A stretch of 64,000 nt of DNA, taken from the NCBI RefSeq assembly GCF_037969725.1, contig NZ_CP150203.1, positions 2,620,001-2,684,000 on the forward strand, written 5' to 3'. This DNA comes from Paenibacillus sp. FSL W8-0426. GTDB lineage: Bacteria; Bacillota; Bacilli; Paenibacillales; Paenibacillaceae. Below the pieces are notes generated by a model. The model worked only from the letters and a program-made list of their open reading frames with translations. It made no database searches and had not been told where the DNA came from. This document shows, one piece after another, positions 9,069 to 16,890 of this stretch (the stretch's first letter is position 1; each line of letters begins with the position of its first letter). The position numbers were made by a program, and so were the translations under genes.

Positions 9069-9248
9069 AAACCGCAAAAAACATACACACGTTAACGGAG
9101 AGGCAGAACCAATCTGGAGAAGCGAAGCGTTCGCCTTTATCACCGGATTTCCCCCTTAGAAAAGGGGATTCAAAAAATCTGGGGATAACAGCGATCGGAA
9201 GATGGTACTGCACACGTAGTGGTCTTGTGTGATTGATTAATGCGGTTT
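9069..9248 (+). repeat. 180-bp interspersed element, copy 1
   Basis: Bounded by AAACCGCA and TGCGGTTT, 180 bases. Internal landmarks shared by all copies are CACACGTTAACGGAGAGGCA, the hairpin GCGAAGCGTTCGC, a longer hairpin beginning CACCGGATTT and ending in AAATCTGGGG, and GATCGGAAGATGGTACTGCA with a small hairpin before GTGTGATT. No ORF is supported inside it. It lies between the binding-protein gene and ferritin. Confidence 0.85.
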
Positions 9249-9487
9249 CTACAGATAACCAGAGAAACGGTTCCCGGGGAATATGGAAGACTTGTCTTTC
9301 ATGCCGCAAGGAAACCGTTTCTTTTGCTTTTGAAGGGCATGATTATTTATGCGGTTGCCCAATTGCCCAATATATGAATCCACGGTCATTCTCCATTGGC
9401 GAAATCCATATATAATCCATGTCCGCATGACAGCCGATATGATATGATGTAGCTATTATTACAGAAAGCATGAGGTGTATCTACAAA

Positions 9488-9991
9488 ATGAGCAAAGAGT
9501 TGACGGATACTTTGATTGAGCAGATGAACTTTGAGTTTTATTCGGCCCATGTGTACATGGCGATGGCGGCTTATTGTTCCGGCGAAAGCCTGGACGGGTT
9601 TGCTAACTTTTTCCTCGTGCAAGCAGAGGAAGAACGTTTCCATGGCATGAAAATCTATAAATTCCTGAACGATCGCGGGCATCGTGCCACGTTTGCCGCA
9701 CTGCCCGAACCGAAAAACGAGTATGCTTCCATGCTCGACGTGTTCGAACACGGTTATGCGCATGAGCAGCAAAATACGAAAAGATTTTACCACCTTGCCG
9801 ATCTGGCGCTGAACGAGCGCGAGCATGCCACGATGTATTTCCTGAAATGGTTCATCGATGAGCAGGTGGAGGAAGAGGCATTGTTCGACAACATCATTCA
9901 AAAACTGCGCCGCATCGAAAAAGACAGCAACGCATTTTACATGCTCGACGCGGAGTTTGCGCAGCGTTCGTTCACTGCGCCTGCCGAGTAA
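9488..9991 (+). CDS. ftnA: Ferritin (non-haem iron storage protein)
   Basis: A 167-residue four-helix-bundle ferritin of bacterial FtnA type. Diiron ferroxidase ligands are visible: the Glu of EQMNFEFYSAHVYMAMA, the Glu and His of EEERFHGMKIY, and Glu residues in the AHEQQNTKRFYHLADLA helix. No haem-binding Met of bacterioferritin type is evident. It oxidises and stores iron in the cytoplasm. I chose ATG 9488 because GAGGTG lies 10 bases upstream; an in-frame ATG at 9470 has no such site. The gene is flanked on both sides by direct copies of the interspersed element. Confidence 0.93.
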   Translation: MSKELTDTLIEQMNFEFYSAHVYMAMAAYCSGESLDGFANFFLVQAEEERFHGMKIYKFLNDRGHRATFAALPEPKNEYASMLDVFEHGYAHEQQNTKRFYHLADLALNEREHATMYFLKWFIDEQVEEEALFDNIIQKLRRIEKDSNAFYMLDAEFAQRSFTAPAE

Positions 9992-10061
9992 TTTCGCGCC
10001 TGTAGACGAAAGGAGCGAAGCGATCTTTTCCTTTGATATGGAATCGGGTCGCATAATAGAT

Positions 10062-10239
10062 AAACCGCAAAAAATACACACGTTAACGGAGAGGCAGAAC
10101 CAATCTGGAGAAGCGAAGCGTTCGCCTTTATCACCGGATTTTTCCTTTGAAAAAGGGAATTAGAATAAATCCGGGGATAACAGCGATTGGAAGATGGTAC
10201 TGCACTCACAGTGCCTCGTGTGATTGTTTAGTGCGGTTT
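10062..10239 (+). repeat. 180-bp interspersed element, copy 2
   Basis: 178 bases between AAACCGCA and TGCGGTTT, same orientation as copy 1, beginning 70 bases after the ferritin stop. Its small 3' hairpin is GCACTCACAGTGC. Flanks carry ATAGAT on the left and ATATAGATA on the right, compatible with an A/T-rich target. Confidence 0.85.
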
Positions 10240-10291
10240 ATATAGATACATATGTAAGCAGTGATTCGAACCTTTCCTTTGGATGAACATG

Positions 10292-10316
10292 AAGCCTGCC
10301 TCGTGCAGGCTTTTTT
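10292..10316 (+). terminator. Rho-independent terminator downstream of ferritin region
   Basis: AGCCTGC and GCAGGCT form a compact stem followed by six T. Confidence 0.75.
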
Positions 10317-10599
10317 CGTTGCGTGCGTAAATCCTATCTCGTAAATCTATCAAAGGACGTCAAACGGGTTAATAAGGATTATGTCAAAATTGATTTATCC
10401 TCAGTGGATGTACTTTCGGACAAAATCTATCAAAATCGTTTTATTTTCAGTGCTATTCTGACAAAAGTGTAACTCGAACGTAGCCTTTGAAGCTAGAATG
10501 TGGAAAATTCGATTTGCTAGAATTAGGATTATCGCCGAAGGATGCATGACGTGAATTGCAGACAGCTGGGGAAATACACCAACAAGGGAGCTTTATTCT
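10317..10599. other. Gene-free interval upstream of the deacetylase gene
   Basis: No supported frame. ATCTATCAAA occurs twice (near 10345 and 10427). The end of the interval is the leader of the deacetylase gene, with CAAGGGAG before its ATG. Nothing else recognised. Confidence 0.5.
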
Positions 10600-11337
10600 A
10601 TGCAACAAATCCGCAAATCTTTGATGATCACACTCGCTATTATACTGATGATTCCATTGCTTCTGCCGCAGTCGGTTTCGGCCAAAGCCGCATCCAGCAC
10701 CAAGCAAGCGAAGACCGGTGCCAAAGTCATCTATCTGACATTCGATGATGGACCGACGGCTCATACAGGCCAATTGCTGGACATTCTGGACAAATACAAG
10801 GCAAAAGCAACCTTTTTCATGCTTGGACCTGAGATGGAGAAATTCCCTAAAGCAACCAAACGCATCGTTGCGGACGGACACGGATTGGGACTTCACGGCG
10901 TGACACATGTTCCTGGCAAGTTCTACCTTTCCGCCTACAGCGGTCTGAAAGAAATGCAGCAGGCGAACAACAGCCTGAATAAAGTGGCTGGCGTCAAAAC
11001 AACTCTGATTCGAACGCCTTATGGCAGCAAACCTTATTTGAAATCGACTTATCGGGATGTATTGCTGGGTCAGGGCGGGTTCCATTTGTGGGACTGGAAT
11101 GTGGACTCCGAAGACTGGAAATACAAAAAAGATCACCAAAAAGTGTATAACAGCGTCATGAAGCAAATTCATACCGTGCAAAAAAGCGGCAGAACGCCGG
11201 TTGTCCTGATGCATGATCAGGAAGCCACGTTGAAAGTGCTGCCGATGGTATTGAAATCGCTCAAGGCGGAAGGATACAAGTTCGAAATTTTAACCAAACA
11301 GGTAGAGCCGGTCAATTTCTGGAATGACAAACGTTAA
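10600..11337 (+). CDS. Secreted polysaccharide deacetylase (NodB domain)
   Basis: A 245-residue exported enzyme with a signal peptide (hydrophobic residues 8-27, likely cleavage after VSAKA). The carbohydrate esterase 4 motifs are present: TFDDGP at 47-52 (catalytic and metal Asp), H99-x3-H103 metal ligands in HGVTH, RTPYG, the WDWNVDSEDW strand, and a late VVLMHD with the catalytic His. It removes acetyl groups from peptidoglycan or another N-acetylglucosamine polymer outside the cell. It is followed after 27 bases by a lipoprotein gene, probably in one operon. The exact polymer cannot be decided from sequence. Confidence 0.88.
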   Translation: MQQIRKSLMITLAIILMIPLLLPQSVSAKAASSTKQAKTGAKVIYLTFDDGPTAHTGQLLDILDKYKAKATFFMLGPEMEKFPKATKRIVADGHGLGLHGVTHVPGKFYLSAYSGLKEMQQANNSLNKVAGVKTTLIRTPYGSKPYLKSTYRDVLLGQGGFHLWDWNVDSEDWKYKKDHQKVYNSVMKQIHTVQKSGRTPVVLMHDQEATLKVLPMVLKSLKAEGYKFEILTKQVEPVNFWNDKR

Positions 11338-11364
11338 ACGACCAACATCAAGGAGGACGACAAC

Positions 11365-12312
11365 ATGAAAAAACAAAAGGTATGGGTAACCATCCCGGTC
11401 ACAACGGCGGTTCTTCTCGCTCTCGCCGGTTGCGGCGGACAGGATACGAAGCCCGCCGAAGCCAACTCGTCCTCATCTGCTGCGGCAGGACAACAAACAT
11501 CCGAATCGTCAGCCAATCCATCCGGCAGCTCGGATTCCGGTGCGAAGGATGCCGCGTCGACAAACACAACAGACACTGCGGGAACAGTGGTTTCGTCAGA
11601 CAGTGCCAATACCGGAAAAGGAGAGAGCGGCAGCGCGGGACAATCCGGCGGGAATGCATCGTCTTCCTCCGAGTCAAGCCAATCGAAGGTGATCAAGGAA
11701 GTGCGCAGCCAGTTGAAGCTGAACGGTGCGCTGCTGCCGACTTCTTTCCCGCTCGACAAAGGAAAAACCTTGGCGGCTTCGATCGATTCCAATACGTCAA
11801 ATGCCTTCCAAGTCACGTTCTATGCCGTGGATCAGCCGGTGGCCCTGAACGATTCGTCCCTGACAAAATCGGGCAGCAAGGCGGCTGTCATCGCAACGTT
11901 TGAGGTAAACACATACAAAGATCCGAATAGCACGGATATCTTCCCGGATGAGGAAACGGGTAATGTGCCGGACGACATGAAAGTGGATTTGGGGCACAGC
12001 ATTCAAGGCGTTGCCGAAGGCGCGGCCGGATCACAATATTTGACCTGGAATGAGGGCAGATGGACGCTGCGCATCCAGTCGATCTCCGAGGATCAAATGA
12101 ACAACCCGGGCATTGCGAAAAAAATGGTGGGATTTTTGGAAACGCACAAGCTGCCTGCTCCCAAAGACAAAGGTTTTGTAGACGTACACTATCCAAGCGG
12201 AGGCAAGTCCGTAAATGTCGCCATCTCCTGGCAAGCGGGCAAACAGATCTATCAGCTCAAAACCAGTCAGGTGCCGAACGAAGCGCTTGGCATGGTAGCG
12301 TCCGTTAAATAG
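11365..12312 (+). CDS. Lipoprotein of unknown function
   Basis: A 315-residue exported lipoprotein: basic N terminus, hydrophobic stretch, and lipobox LAGC with Cys 23. Next comes a long Ser/Gly/Ala/Asp-rich linker (about residues 28-105), then a folded domain with a strand-rich C terminus (SVNVAISWQAGKQIYQLKT). I do not recognise the domain. AGGAGG precedes ATG 11365. It follows the deacetylase by 27 bases and ends at a strong shared terminator, so a cell-envelope role is the only reasonable inference. Confidence 0.8.
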   Translation: MKKQKVWVTIPVTTAVLLALAGCGGQDTKPAEANSSSSAAAGQQTSESSANPSGSSDSGAKDAASTNTTDTAGTVVSSDSANTGKGESGSAGQSGGNASSSSESSQSKVIKEVRSQLKLNGALLPTSFPLDKGKTLAASIDSNTSNAFQVTFYAVDQPVALNDSSLTKSGSKAAVIATFEVNTYKDPNSTDIFPDEETGNVPDDMKVDLGHSIQGVAEGAAGSQYLTWNEGRWTLRIQSISEDQMNNPGIAKKMVGFLETHKLPAPKDKGFVDVHYPSGGKSVNVAISWQAGKQIYQLKTSQVPNEALGMVASVK

Positions 12313-12349
12313 ACTTGAGTCGAGTTTCTATGACAGTCGGGTCGCAACG

Positions 12350-12392
12350 AAAAAGCTTGGCCGGAACATAAACCCCGGCCAAGCTTTTTTTT
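12350..12392. terminator. Bidirectional terminator between lipoprotein gene and desR
   Basis: AAAGCTTGGCCGG and CCGGCCAAGCTTT form a long perfect stem with A-run before and T-run after, between convergent genes. Confidence 0.9.
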
Positions 12393-12401
12393 GGAATTGT
12401 A

Positions 12402-13001
12402 TTATTTGAACCAGCCTTTTTCCTTCGAGCGCGTGATGGCTTCGATGCGATTGCTTGCACCAAGCTTACCCAGAATGATGGAGATATAGTTGCGAACCGT
12501 GCCTGTCGTAATGAACAAGTGGCCCGCAATTTCCTTGGTGTTTTTGCCGTCGGCCATCAAACCGAGTACGGCATGCTCGCGTTCGGTTAAAGGGTTTTCC
12601 TCAACATAGGCTTCGTCTACCAGATCCGGGGCAAAAATGCGCCTGCCGTTCATGACCTGGCGGATCGATTCGGCAAGTTCTTCGATCGGACTGTCCTTCA
12701 GCAGGTATCCGCGCACGCCGCCCTTCAGGGCGCGTTCGAAATAACCGGTTCGGGCAAACGTGGTCAGAATGATCACCTTGCAGCTCATGCCTTTCAGTTC
12801 CTCCGCAGCTTCAAGGCCGCTTTTCACGGGCATTTCGATGTCCATCAGGCAAATGTCGGGAGCATGCTCGCGAACAAGCTCGAGCGCTTCTTGTCCATTG
12901 CTTGCTTGTCCGACGACCTGCATGTCATGTTCAAGATTGAGCAGGGAGGACAGGGCGCCAAGCATCATGCGTTGGTCCTCGGCGACGACGATTCGTATCA
13001 T
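12402..13001 (-). CDS. desR: Response regulator of the DesKR thermosensor (NarL/FixJ family)
   Basis: A 199-residue regulator. The receiver domain has the acidic pair E8-D9, phosphorylation site D54 (CLMDIEMP), T in ILTTFA and K in LLKDSP. The C-terminal LuxR-type helix-turn-helix is LTEREHAVLGLMADGKNTKEIAGHLFITTGTVRNYIS. D54 is the same position as in Bacillus DesR. Its start overlaps the kinase stop by four bases, so the two are translationally coupled. In the known system phosphorylated DesR activates the desaturase gene in the cold; the desaturase lies immediately upstream here, and candidate operators precede it. Confidence 0.9.
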   Translation of the reverse strand: MIRIVVAEDQRMMLGALSSLLNLEHDMQVVGQASNGQEALELVREHAPDICLMDIEMPVKSGLEAAEELKGMSCKVIILTTFARTGYFERALKGGVRGYLLKDSPIEELAESIRQVMNGRRIFAPDLVDEAYVEENPLTEREHAVLGLMADGKNTKEIAGHLFITTGTVRNYISIILGKLGASNRIEAITRSKEKGWFK

Positions 13002-14146
13002 GTTTCTTCCTCCTTCATCGGTTTGCGCGTCAGTTTCGGGACGCGGATCACGAGTGTGGTCCCGTCCTGATCCGCACCGGATTGAATATCCAGGCAGCCG
13101 TTGACGAATTCAAGCCGTTCCTTCATGCCGAGAATGCCCGTGCCTCTGCGGTCCTTGCTCATGGTTTGTTCGATGCCGACACCATTGTCCTGCACGCTGA
13201 GCAGGTTATCCGACGGCGTTTCGTCAAGCCGGATGCGGCAAACGGTGGCCTGGCTATGTTTGACGACATTGGTTACGGCCTCTTTGAGGCACATGCCCAT
13301 GACGTTTTCGTTGAGTTGAGACGTATCCTGCAATTTGGGATTCCCTTCAAACACATACGTGATCGAAGCGGCTCTCAATATTTGTTCGGCACGATGCAGC
13401 TCATCGACCAGCTGTGTGCCCCGCATCGTGGTAACCATCTCGCGCACTTCCTTGAGTGCGGTCGTCGCGGTTTGTCTCAGGTCGTTCAGCTCCGATTCGG
13501 CCTGATCGGGATTGATGCGCAGCAGTCGTTTGGCCAGATCGGTTTTCAGGCCGATCAGGGACAGCTTTTGACCAAGCGTGTCGTGCAGATCCCTCGCGAT
13601 GCGCTGCCGCTCTTCCATTTTCACCAGCTCATCCAGCCGTTTATTGGCGCTCTCCAGTTGATCTTCGAGCTGTTCGCGCTTGTTTTTGTTATACATGTTG
13701 ATGGGCAGCAGGATGGAGGCCACGAGACTGATAAAGACGAACGGCAGCTGGCTGAGCAGCAGAGTGCTGCGGTTGATAACCGCATAGTTCACCGTCATGA
13801 ACATGGTCACGAGATGAATCAAATAGAGGGAAATAAAGCCGGCCCTGTTTTTGATCGATCCGATAAAAAAGGCCAGAAACAGCGAGAAATACGCATAATC
13901 GTAAACAATGGTCATCGTGATGGAGATGGCAATCAGCAGTCCGATCCACATGTAAACCTGCCATCCCCGAGTGATGGAGGCCAGCAGATAACAGGCAAAG
14001 AAAACCAGAATCATCACAATGCCCGTAATCATCGTCCATAGCTCGGAATATTGCGATATATAATAGAAGGGTAGGATAAAAAAGACAAGCCAGACGTACG
14101 GGTTCAAGCCGGTGTTTTTATAAAAAAGCTGCGTCCACTTCTGAAT
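12998..14146 (-). CDS. desK: Membrane thermosensor histidine kinase DesK
   Basis: Four to five transmembrane helices are followed by a coiled linker, the HisKA_3 box with phospho-His in ARDLHDTLGQK, and a HATPase domain (N box NVVKHSQA, GTGILGMKERL). DesK senses membrane thickness or fluidity and switches between kinase and phosphatase towards DesR. The first ATG/GTG/TTG is TTG 14107, which has no ribosome site. In frame 13 codons upstream, ATT 14146 lies 8 bases after AGGAGGAG. With that start the conserved His becomes residue 188, the same number as in Bacillus subtilis DesK. I therefore call an ATT start; the conservative alternative is 12998-14107. Confidence 0.88.
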   Translation of the reverse strand: MQKWTQLFYKNTGLNPYVWLVFFILPFYYISQYSELWTMITGIVMILVFFACYLLASITRGWQVYMWIGLLIAISITMTIVYDYAYFSLFLAFFIGSIKNRAGFISLYLIHLVTMFMTVNYAVINRSTLLLSQLPFVFISLVASILLPINMYNKNKREQLEDQLESANKRLDELVKMEERQRIARDLHDTLGQKLSLIGLKTDLAKRLLRINPDQAESELNDLRQTATTALKEVREMVTTMRGTQLVDELHRAEQILRAASITYVFEGNPKLQDTSQLNENVMGMCLKEAVTNVVKHSQATVCRIRLDETPSDNLLSVQDNGVGIEQTMSKDRRGTGILGMKERLEFVNGCLDIQSGADQDGTTLVIRVPKLTRKPMKEEET

Positions 14147-14250
14147 GAAACTCTCCTCCTCGAAACGTTAAACTGCATCAAACGCAACCGAACTTAGCCT
14201 GACTGTAGCATGACTCGGCCTCGAATACAAGCAAACGAAACGGACAGAGA

Positions 14251-15315
14251 TTAGGATTTCTCTGTCAGACTCGCTTGCGTGGTTACGCGTATGGTGGAAG
14301 TGGAACGTGCCGGGAGAGCTCGGTTGTTTCGCTTTAGATCGGCAAAGGTCATGAAACGTTTGCTGTCCTCGTCCCATAGACGAAAGCGCAATGCGGCCAG
14401 GCTGGTGCGCAGGGTGATCGTTGTCGCTTGCTGCAGCGGCGGCGTGGCATTATGCGCGTCTTCCAGGTAATAATTGGGGACGCGCGGACTCAGGTGATGG
14501 ACGTGGTGAAATCCGATGTTTCCGCTGATCCACTGCAGCAACCGCGGCAGCTTGTAGTATGAGCTTCCTTCAACAGCGGCCTTCACGTAGCTCCATTCAT
14601 CCTCATGCTCGAAGTACGTATCTTCGAATTGATGCTGAACGTAAAACAGCCAGATGCCGAAGAAACCGGAAAAGAAAAAGATCGGAGCTTGGACAAGCAC
14701 AAAAGCCTGCCAGCCGACGGCCCAGCACATCAGCGCGTACAAGGCCACAATCAACACATTGGTCAAATACGTGTTCATCCGCTCTTTGCGGCGGGCCCCC
14801 TTGCGATTGAACCGGTAGGACAGCAGAAAGACATAGAACGGACCAAGTCCAAACATGATGAGCGGGTTACGATAAAGGCGGTAACGCAGCCGCAGCCACG
14901 GGGAGGCCTCCCGATATTCCTGCGTGGTCATGACCCAGATGTCGCCGATGCCGCGTTTGTCCAGATTGCTGCTGGTCGCATGATGGATGGCGTGCGTTGC
15001 TTTCCACTGCTGGTAAGGGACATGGGTTAATACGCCGGTGATCGTTCCGAGCCAATCGTTGGCGCGTTTGTTTTTGAAAAAGGAGCCGTGGCAGCAATCA
15101 TGGAAAATGATGAATGTCCGCAGCACGAAACCGGAAGCGACGATCGCGATCGGCAGCGTCAGCCAGTAGGACACGGACAGGCTGAAGTAGGCCGCCGCCC
15201 ATAATAGAAAAAGTGGAAGCAATGTATTGAACAATTGGCGAATGCTTAGATGCATATCATGTTTTTCAAACGGAATGACTTCTTTTTTCAATGCAAGTTC
15301 TTTGGTTCTGTTCAT
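14251..15315 (-). CDS. des: Membrane phospholipid fatty-acid desaturase
   Basis: A 354-residue acyl-lipid desaturase. Three histidine boxes bind the diiron centre: HDCCH at 72-76, HAIHH at 108-112 and HHVHH near 272. Hydrophobic segments between them cross the membrane. It introduces a double bond into membrane lipid acyl chains, raising fluidity in the cold. GAGGGC precedes ATG 15315. The desK-desR genes follow 104 bases downstream on the same strand, so this is the target gene and probably the first gene of one regulatory unit; 15366-15438 carries candidate DesR sites. Confidence 0.92.
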   Translation of the reverse strand: MNRTKELALKKEVIPFEKHDMHLSIRQLFNTLLPLFLLWAAAYFSLSVSYWLTLPIAIVASGFVLRTFIIFHDCCHGSFFKNKRANDWLGTITGVLTHVPYQQWKATHAIHHATSSNLDKRGIGDIWVMTTQEYREASPWLRLRYRLYRNPLIMFGLGPFYVFLLSYRFNRKGARRKERMNTYLTNVLIVALYALMCWAVGWQAFVLVQAPIFFFSGFFGIWLFYVQHQFEDTYFEHEDEWSYVKAAVEGSSYYKLPRLLQWISGNIGFHHVHHLSPRVPNYYLEDAHNATPPLQQATTITLRTSLAALRFRLWDEDSKRFMTFADLKRNNRALPARSTSTIRVTTQASLTEKS

Positions 15316-15365
15316 GATGAATGCCCTCCTTGAATCGAATCGCTTTCATTGTAAAGGGAAAGGCG

Positions 15366-15438
15366 TATCATGGGTAAGTCATAAACGTCAGCGCCTGATC
15401 ATGATAAACATCAAGGACGGAGCATGACATTTGTCATG
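15366..15438 (-). promoter_or_regulatory. Candidate DesR operators upstream of des
   Basis: CATGACATTTGTCATG at 15423-15438 is a perfect inverted repeat with 7-base arms. A related imperfect site, TATCATGGGTAAGTCATA, lies at 15366-15383, and a short TGATCATGAT lies between. Two adjacent sites upstream of the desaturase fit the known arrangement of paired DesR sites. Assignment is by position and symmetry only. Confidence 0.5.
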
Positions 15439-15616
15439 GGTGTAGGGCTAATAAGAGAAATCCTTTGCACAAATCGCGCAACATTTTGTATTTTGTATAC
15501 AAATTTTGCGCGGGACATGATAGAATCAATGCTTGGGTATACGTGGTAATATGACAATGGATTAAAAATAACATGACAGCGAGAGCTGATTTTCTGATGA
15601 TTGGAAGGAATGTTGG

Positions 15617-16456
15617 ATGAAAAAACGAATAACGGATATCGCTTATCTGATGGTCGGTGCTTTCTTGTTTGCGCTGGCCGTAAACCTGTTCATTATCCCG
15701 AATGATTTGGGCGAAGGCGGCGTAACCGGAATTACCATCATTTTATATTACTTGTTCGAATGGTCGCCAGGGTTGATGAACCTGATTCTGAACGGCATTT
15801 TGCTCGTCGTTGGTTATAAGTTTCTGGACAAAACGACGACGGTGTATACGATTATTACCGTGCTGTTCAACTCGTTGTTTTTGCATCTCACGGAGAGCTG
15901 GACGATCGATTCCAACGAGCTGTGGATTAATACGATTTTTGCAGGGGTATTTGCCGGTCTCGGCATCGGATTGATCGTACGCGTGGGCGGCACGACGGCG
16001 GGAACGGTCATTCTGGCGCGAATCGCCAACAAATATTTGGACTGGAGCATCAGTTACGCATTGTTGTTTTTTGACCTGATCGTGGCGTTTTCGTCGTTCT
16101 TTATTATTGGGGCCAAAGGTTTGATGTGTACGATCGTTCTGCTGTTTGTCGGGACAAAAATGATGGAATTCATCATTGAAGGACTCAATCCGAAAAAGGC
16201 GGTAACGATCATTTCGACCAAACAGGACAATATCGCCCGTCAGGTCATCGAGAAAATGGACCGCGGGGTTACGGTGCTTTCCGGGCATGGGTATTACACG
16301 AAAAACCCCAAGGAAATTTTGTATATCGTCATCAGCAAACAGGAAGTGCCTATGTTGAAAAAGATCGTGCGGGCAGAGGATACGGATGCCTTCATTACGA
16401 TCCATGACGTGCGCGACGTATTCGGGGAAGGCTTCATTGAGTTGTCGAAAACGTAA
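15617..16456 (+). CDS. YitT family membrane protein (DUF2179)
   Basis: A 279-residue protein with about five transmembrane helices in the first 200 residues (including VRVGGTTAGTVILARI), then a soluble DUF2179 domain (AVTIISTKQDNIARQVIEKMDRGVTVLSGHGYYT...ILYIVISKQEVPMLKKIV). The family is common in Firmicutes with several paralogues; function is not established. The leader 15439-15616 contains TTTTGTATACAAAATT-like A/T-rich sequence and a TAGAAT that may serve as -10. A terminator follows. Confidence 0.88.
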   Translation: MKKRITDIAYLMVGAFLFALAVNLFIIPNDLGEGGVTGITIILYYLFEWSPGLMNLILNGILLVVGYKFLDKTTTVYTIITVLFNSLFLHLTESWTIDSNELWINTIFAGVFAGLGIGLIVRVGGTTAGTVILARIANKYLDWSISYALLFFDLIVAFSSFFIIGAKGLMCTIVLLFVGTKMMEFIIEGLNPKKAVTIISTKQDNIARQVIEKMDRGVTVLSGHGYYTKNPKEILYIVISKQEVPMLKKIVRAEDTDAFITIHDVRDVFGEGFIELSKT

Positions 16457-16487
16457 GTGGAACGAAAAATAAGTGGATTTTAAGGAA

Positions 16488-16517
16488 GCCCTGGCGCAAT
16501 AACGCCACGGCTTTTTT
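16488..16517 (+). terminator. Rho-independent terminator of the yitT-type gene
   Basis: GCCCTGGCG and CGCCACGGC pair with one mismatch around CAATAA, followed by TTTTTT. Confidence 0.7.
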
Positions 16518-16653
16518 GCTTAAGGGATAGATGGATACGATAATAGCTGCTTGCGGCGTTTTGGGGATGTTTTTTCGCATGATGGCGTCCATTTGTATTA
16601 TCAATTTCGCCGTTATTCGTTACAATTGTAGCTGTACCGGACTCATCGGCTAA

Positions 16654-16834
16654 AAACCGCAAAGGACATACACATGTTAGCGGAGAGGCAGAACCAATCT
16701 GGAGAAGCGAGGTGTTCGCCTTTATCCCCGGATTTTCCCCTTAGAATAGGGGGATCAAAAAAATCCGGGGATAACAGCGATCGAAAGATGGTACTGCCCT
16801 CGCAGTGCTCTTGTGTGAATGACTAGTGCGGTTT
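16654..16834 (+). repeat. 180-bp interspersed element, copy 3
   Basis: 181 bases from AAACCGCA to TGCGGTTT, located between the yitT-type terminator and the next gene. The hairpin at GCGAGGTGTTCGC carries changes relative to GCGAAGCGTTCGC, so this copy has drifted slightly. Confidence 0.85.
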
Positions 16835-16890
16835 ATACGAAGGGTCTGGATACGAAGCCCGGATTTTAACCGTAGAGGGGAATGACAATC

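Noticed and set aside
9001..9309. Short minus-strand frames inside the interspersed elements (also near 10000, 31100, 45200 and 50300)
   Set aside because: The same frames recur because the elements recur; they differ by frameshifts between copies and lack ribosome sites.
13082..14041. 319-codon plus-strand frame opposite desK
   Set aside because: Antisense shadow of desK; product is His/Gln/Asp-rich with no fold-like pattern.
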